DNA from: Schistocephalus solidus
Taxonomy: Eukaryota; Platyhelminthes; Cestoda; Diphyllobothriidea; Diphyllobothriidae
Assembly (NCBI GenBank): GCA_017591395.1
Contig: WEDG01006424.1
Span: forward strand, 1-64,000
DNA length: 64,000 nt
Direction: 5' to 3'
A model generated the notes under the pieces. The model did not search any database. It had not been told where the DNA came from and worked only from the letters and a program-made list of their open reading frames with translations. Shown piece by piece: positions 59,217 through 64,000 of this stretch; within the stretch, counting starts at the first letter, position 1; the number at the start of each line of letters is the position of its first letter. The translations under genes were made by a program, and so were the position numbers.

Positions 59217-62200
59217 GTGAATTAATGTCTGCTTGATAATATTTTGGCGGAAATAACTTAGTAAATGCGAATGGTTTGGAATGCGTCACATTTACTCAGT
59301 TCCATCACGTATGTCTGACACTAGGTGATGATGCAGTAATTGTTAAGGTGTGATACTCTTTTCTAACCTTCGACATGGTAAGTAACTTCTACCTTGCTGA
59401 ATCGCCTGTGTCGGGCCCAGCGAATGACTGCGGTCAATGCTGCCCAGGCACCACTCAACACCTTCGTTAATATTTTGCCGGCTTTTAAACGAGCTTCCTT
59501 TCGATCGTCTAAAAAGGCAATAATGCAAGAACTCATTGCGTAATTAGTATGCATTTTCTCCTTGATTTTTGATGCCCTCGAAAATTCGAATATGTTTTAT
59601 AGGTAAATAAAAAAAAAGATTGTGTCTTGCACTCATTTGGTAGAAAACGGCATCTTTTTTCCAAGTTTATACTTGAAATATTGATATCTTTTGGTTTTAG
59701 AAAAGTTTCGACCTATGAAATTTTGTAAGACCGTAAAATGATTATTCATAATAAGTAGAGGCTTTTGACAGATTTGAATAATTCCTTTGACGCACTTGTG
59801 AAAAACCCGGCAGCCTCGGTAGGATTCGAACCCGTGCTACCAAGGGGAAGGGTTTAGTACAGCCAAAACTCTAGCCAACTGAGCTACGAGGCCCCACCGG
59901 GAGTCGTGAGTTTACTCACAGCTGGGTCAAGTTACCCGCCCAGCCTACTGCAACGTATGGAATCCACCAATCCTGATGCAGAAAGCTGACTGCCCAAGCA
60001 GAAGTTTCTAAGCAATCAATCTAGAATCCACCAGATGACTACCAGGCACTATCTATAATGTATCGTATTCATCCAGTTATTAATATCGCTTACAAAGTGG
60101 ACATCATGGTCCACATCCACTTTAAAATTTGATGAGCACTATTTTATTTCTTTCTCAAAGCACAGAGGAGTACGTGTTTTTCCTTAGATGGAATGTATTC
60201 AGCATGTAGTTTGGAAGTCCTAAGTACAAATGTAACTGTATGTTGTGTTCAAAATAAATCGGCAATTAAGAAAGTCTTTTTAAAACCAAACATATATCGC
60301 TTCATCAGGTAAAATTTAAAGGATGCATAATCTCTGTCAAATTAGTAAAAAAAGGATTTTTCGTGCAAGCTTTATATTCACTATATTTTAATTTATATGG
60401 GCATCGGGAATCGATGGGGAAAAGGTATCTTACTCACGTAATACTTTTTTGCACTGTTGTTGTTTCACATGGGCGAAAAGAAGATCGTTTAAAAGCTGAC
60501 CTCCTGAAATGACGGAAATATTGTTGACTTCTGTTGCAAGAAAATTGAAATGAAAATTATACTCAAGTAATATTTTCAAATTGACAGCGCATGTTTGAAT
60601 TTTAGTTAACATTTTATGAGGTAACACATCGGCTGAATCTACACGCAGTACTTGCATATGCTTGTTTGTGAAGAGCTCTATACTAGTTCTTTTATGCATT
60701 TTTAAGATCCAGTAGATGAAACGTGTTTTTTAAATTCAAACTCTGGTTTATACTTTCGCCATCAACCCTTTATAATCTATTCGTATTTTTGTGCTACTGT
60801 CTATGTCATTCACTTCGTGACTGATATTGCTGGCACCTAGGATGTTCATAATTAGCTCTTTCAATGTTCGATTACCTATGCGTACCTTTCACGCGATGTC
60901 TGAGGGGATTTAAGTAGCTCTGCCCCTCGTAAACATTCGATGCCTTATAAAAATTAACCAGTGTGCTAATATAAGCGAAGAGGCGTGTTGCAGAAAGTAG
61001 TTGTGAAGAGGGAACATGATCACTGGAACAACAGATTATGTAGCCTGATGTTTCGGATGCAACAGTTTCTGCTGATGGGTTCGAGAGAGAATCCGAAACG
61101 GCATGTTAAGAAAGCTCTTCTTTCAGTGATCGTTTACCTCTCTTCGCAAGTCACCACTAAAATTGTAGCTGTAACACGTGGATACCACGATTTGACAAGT
61201 GGGTTAAACGACTTATTCAAATATGTCGAAATTCTCTTCTAATTAATTGTGCCTGGTAGTCATCTGGTGGATTCTAGATTGATTGCTTAGGAAATCCTCT
61301 TTGGGCAGTCAGCTTACTGTATCAGAATTTGTAGATTCCATACGTTGCAGTAGGCTGGGGGAATAACTTGACGCCAGAAATGGTTATTTGAAAGCGGACA
61401 GGATTTCGAAATATTATATTACTGAGACTTCTCTGTAAACGCACTTGTCTGGGGCATTAGATGCAGAGCCGTTTACAACTCTTAATGTGCAATCAATATA
61501 ACGTTAAAAAAAACAAAAAATTCTGCAGTAGAGTAGAATTCGACAGGAGGCAGTATACGATATAGGTGCAAATGATGGCTGTTGTGAAAACTCCCAGTGG
61601 AAGGCGACGATCGTATGTTAGTCTTCCTTTTTTATTACAGGAACATTCCAGCCTATTTTATTTAAGTAGAAATGCTATATTATCAGTAAGCTCTGGCATA
61701 AATTTATCAGATTTAAAGAAAGGGTCAGGTTTAAGTTTATGGATAAGAAAAAGGTTAGGGTTAGGGTTAAGTTTGCCTGTCACGTAACGCGTTACCCACT
61801 CCAACCTGCTTTAACTAACAGCCTTGGAAGTCCTGTTTTCCACCAGTTTACACACCTTTATTTCACATATTTTAGTTTGCGCGTCTCTTCCAGCAAATCG
61901 TGGGAGTAATAAAACACAGATATGTCAGAAATACGAGTATTCTCAGTGCCATCCACAGAACCCTTAGTTGCCTCGCTCACCTGCCCTGTAGATAAAACTA
62001 TTATTATAATCCTGTCCGTTTTACAGGAGTCCCTGTGCTCTATTTTATCAGGGGACTCAAATGTTCAATCCCTGCCCAGTGGAGAAAAGATAAAAATCGT
62101 TTATTATTTACTCCCAGTGTGCTTAGGATACCACCTTTTGCTGAAGTACAATTCAGTATTCCAGTTTTCTTTCCGGCTAACATTGAATTTTGACTGTGTT

Positions 62201-62676
62201 TCGAGGGAGCAAGGGCAAAGAAGCTGGCGGATCGTGAGAAACGACTGGCAAAGGAGGAGGCAGAGCGCGTTGAGAAGGACAAGGAGGAAGCCCGGTACCA
62301 GGCCGAACAGAGGCGAAAGAAGCTCTGTGAAGCCAGAACCATGCAATACTACGAGAGTGAACGAGTCAGAAGGTTCCATGTAATTTCACCAATTTCTCCA
62401 ACTCCAAATTCATTTTAGGAAGCCTTACATCTGACCGAAGTGCTTAAAGAGCGTGACTTGCAGATGCAGTTAAAGGGCATGCAAGAAGAGTACGAAAAAA
62501 ACAAAGGGGATGATGGGTATAAGGAGTTCCTGCGAAAGCTGGATGAAGGTAGGACATAATGATTCCTGTGTATATCTTGTCCCTCGCCTCTATTTTTAAG
62601 CAATCAAGTTGGAGAAGGAAGCGGCAGCCCGAGCAAGACAGGCAACCGTGGAGAGTAAGAACTTTGTTCTTACACA
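58993..62676 (+). CDS. CFAP210: Cilia- and flagella-associated protein 210 (CCDC173), partial
   Basis: CFAP210 is a coiled-coil microtubule inner protein of motile-cilium doublets. Exons seen: 58993-59216, 62206-62379, 62419-62548, 62601-62676, about 200 residues. Diagnostic segments: KVFTQDEWNNL, YKDWTNTYL, ARYQAEQRRKKLCEARTMQ, YYESERVRRFHEALHLTEVL, KERDLQMQLK. The protein is almost wholly charged helix, as expected. All four exons fit in phase with GT-AG borders. The introns are 2989, 39 and 52 nt. The first visible exon starts in phase 1, so at least one upstream exon is missing. The last donor (GTAAGT, 62677) has no partner before the window ends. CCDC173 versus another trichohyalin-like ciliary protein is judged from memory of the family, so the name is less certain than the coding call. 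Confidence 0.8.
59809..59898 (-). other. tRNA-like sequence (tRNA-derived repeat or pseudo-tRNA)
   Basis: On minus: TAGCTCAGTTGG (box A) and GGTTCGAATCC (box B), with GCCTCG...CGAGGC acceptor-like ends about 80 nt apart. The anticodon arm does not pair and the T stem has mismatches, so a working tRNA is unlikely. Lies in the CFAP210 intron between exons a and b. Confidence 0.6.
59920..60048 (+). repeat. Repeat arm, inverted copy at 61253-61365
   Basis: GCCTACTGCAACGTATGGAA, AGCTGACTGCCCAA, CAATCAATCTAGAATCCACC and AGATGACTACCAGGCAC recur in reverse complement at 61253-61365. It adjoins the tRNA-like sequence, which the other copy lacks. Confidence 0.8.
60060..60980. other. Intronic DNA, nothing recognised
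   Basis: AT-rich part of the long CFAP210 intron. The short frames have no recognisable domain. Confidence 0.4.
61000..61165 (+). repeat. Penelope 3' module with hammerhead-like core
   Basis: CCTGATGTTTCGGAT (61053-61067), then CTGATGGGTTCGAGAGAGAA and TCCGAAAC (61072-61099), and AGTGATCGTTTACCTCTCTTC. The same blocks in order occur at 23620-23690 behind a Penelope endonuclease. GGTTC can pair with GAATC. Confidence 0.65.
61253..61365 (-). repeat. Inverted copy of the 59920-60048 repeat
   Basis: GTGCCTGGTAGTCATCTGGT, GGATTCTAGATTGATTGCTT and CCATACGTTGCAGTAGGC are the reverse complement of the other arm, with small indels. Confidence 0.8.
61752..61768 (+). repeat. Short interstitial TTAGGG-like run
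   Basis: GGTTAGGGTTAGGGTTAA: two full TTAGGG units and flanking partial units inside the CFAP210 intron. Too short to be a telomere. Confidence 0.7.
62206..62379 (+). CDS. CFAP210: CFAP210 internal exon b
   Basis: Acceptor TTTCGAG ends at 62205 (weak pyrimidine tract); donor GTAATT at 62380. 58 codons: GARAKKLADREKRLAKEEA to ERVRRFH. Confidence 0.82.
62419..62548 (+). CDS. CFAP210: CFAP210 internal exon c
   Basis: Acceptor CATTTTAG ends at 62418; donor GTAGGA at 62549. Reads EALHLTEVLKERDLQMQLK to RKLDE. The intron before it is 39 nt. Confidence 0.85.
62601..62676 (+). CDS. CFAP210: CFAP210 internal exon d
   Basis: Acceptor TATTTTTAAG ends at 62600; donor GTAAGT at 62677. Reads IKLEKEAAARARQATVESKN and FVLT. 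The intron before it is 52 nt. Confidence 0.78.
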
Positions 62677-63224
62677 GTAAGTATATGTCATTTATGGATT
62701 ATTGCGAAAAAAACGTCAGCTATGCCATGGTAAGCTGCCTGACAAAACGGTTCTCGAAGGTTGCGGCATTGTAAAATCATAACTTTGTATGTCAGTTAGA
62801 CTGACATCCATCCTCTCAAGACTTTACAATCTTACTAGTATCAGTGATTTAATTTAGTGTCATTTCACAGATCGGTGTACTGGTAGACGACTGAGGAAGA
62901 TACAGGTCTTCCTGATTCCTCTGGCAAAATTACGCATATTTTCCACTGGTGACTGTTCTGTCCCCAATAGTCCTCACTAAAAATAGGCCATGCGTCCGGA
63001 CGGAAGCACAAATGTCCGTTGTAGACCTTGTTTGAATTATGGCTAGGTTTGCCGCCGAATATTGTATCTATTCGCATGAGGACCGAGTGGGAAGTTACGG
63101 TGCCAATTTGGCCTTGTCTTATATGCCTACCCCAGTGCATAACTATTATTCGACTCTTTAATCATAAGATAAAGAGTGACAATTTCAGTATATTTGGTTG
63201 TGTACGTTATGTCCTACATGGTAC

Positions 63225-64000
63225 GTTAAACCCGTTTCTGAATCGAATGTGTTATGAATGCGCCAGGAAATTTGATCAACCAAAGTTCTGAGCTCCTTGT
63301 GTCAATGAAAACTGTGTCATTGTCAAACCATCTAACAGTGAACACCTCAAATAATTACGCAATTCGGTTGACCCGAACGTCCGATTCACACTGGAAGCTG
63401 AAACAAGTAACCATCTTCCCATTCTCACGGCTCTTGTGCGCCAGTGTGCAACTGGTCACTGCCAATTAACTCTATTCAGATAAGCCACTAGCAAGAATTC
63501 AATAATCTACTTCAACAGCAATCAACCTCTGTCTCACAAACGTAGCTGCTTCCGGATTCTATTCCAAAGAGATGAAACAAATTACACTACGCCAGCTGAG
63601 AAAACCCCTTAAATACCAGATTTGCATGACCTCTTCCAAGCTAATGGATTTCCAAGCCATGTTTTCAAGCAAAGTAAGCGCCGAGTGAACAGACAACGGC
63701 CAAAAGAATAGCAAACCGAAGGCTCGAGGGCCATTTCCTGCATAAAAGGAGTCGCCAAGGCAGTCTCTCGACTGCTACAAGCCGCAGGAGTAGGCATAGC
63801 CAGTGGAATTCAGGTTGCAATTCTTCGCCGTGTGATACAACCTAAGGACAGACTGCCCCCGGCTGAAACCTTGCCAGCTGTCTGCCAAGTACGTTGCAGT
63901 AATAGGTACTAAAACTAATTTGGGGAACTGGACGCAAATTGCAGACCCGCCTACATGAGCACAACCTAGCGGCTCGAAGACTGAAGCCAAACTCCCAGCT
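63225..64000 (+). mobile_element. Penelope-like element relic, cut by the window end
   Basis: Plus frames in order: LNPFLNRMC and ARKFDQPKF, NCVIVKPSNSEHL (after the catalytic box, which is garbled), DPNVRFTLEAET, HLPILTALV, YFNSNQPLSHKRSCFRILFQ (about 63520-63580), DLFQANGFPSHVFKQSKRR, then AGVGIASGIQVAILRRVIQP, KDRLPPAETLPAVCQVRC and a degraded GIY-YIG start. Stops and shifts are frequent. The element lies in the CFAP210 intron that starts at 62677 and runs past the window. Confidence 0.85.

Noticed and set aside
59809..59898. Functional tRNA gene
   Set aside because: Boxes A and B are good, but the anticodon stem does not pair and the T stem is broken.
61752..61768. Chromosome end
   Set aside because: Only two full TTAGGG units within an intron of a gene that continues on both sides.
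1..64000. CRISPR array, operons or bacterial-type genes
   Set aside because: No regularly spaced repeats, and the coding genes are spliced animal genes; short tandem repeats here are microsatellites or retroelement tails.

Overview
The window is eukaryotic and most likely from a flatworm, probably a diphyllobothriidean tapeworm. Three spliced host genes of animal type can be read. Two of them contain introns of only 30 to 52 nt, a flatworm habit. The rest is dominated by CR1-like, RTE-like, Penelope-like and Gypsy-like retroelements. An RTE polyprotein ending in repeated C2H2 zinc fingers (49.9-54.3 kb) is, from general knowledge, typical of diphyllobothriid cestode genomes. The species call is inference; no database was searched.

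Host genes. (1) RBM42, an RRM splicing-factor-like protein, on + at 12979-21552: six exons from ATG to stop, every junction phase-consistent except for one frame break inside exon 4. (2) DNAJB9/ERdj4, an ER-targeted J-domain co-chaperone, on - at 35497-28397: three exons, complete, about 191 aa. (3) CFAP210 (CCDC173), a ciliary doublet-microtubule coiled-coil protein, on + from 58993: four internal exons, with the 5' end not found and the 3' end beyond the window. The genes have unrelated roles and do not form a functional cluster.

Layout. 0-5 kb: CR1 3' fragment, a Penelope relic and unassigned DNA. 5.0-12.8 kb: a decayed Gypsy LTR element on -, split by a CR1 element on +; its 5' LTR ends about 200 bp before the RBM42 start codon. 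13-21.6 kb: RBM42, with RTE relics in intron 2. 21.6-28.4 kb: a Penelope relic and dispersed repeats. 28.4-35.5 kb: DNAJB9, with introns holding RTE, Penelope and unclassified repeats. 35.9-36.3 kb: palindrome, TTTA and TA microsatellites, and a 110-bp duplicated unit. 36.8-45.1 kb: two near-identical CR1 copies facing each other, one carrying a second CR1 inside it. 45.1-49.9 kb: AT-rich DNA with nothing recognised. 49.9-54.3 kb: the RTE element. 54.3-58.8 kb: copies of an unclassified dispersed repeat. 59-64 kb: CFAP210 exons, a tRNA-like sequence, a Penelope 3' module and a Penelope relic running off the end.

No element looks fully intact. The points most worth a second look are a hammerhead-ribozyme-like core recurring beside Penelope sequence at three loci, the inverted CR1 pair that shares the same internal stop, the zinc-finger tail of the RTE element, and the very short introns.
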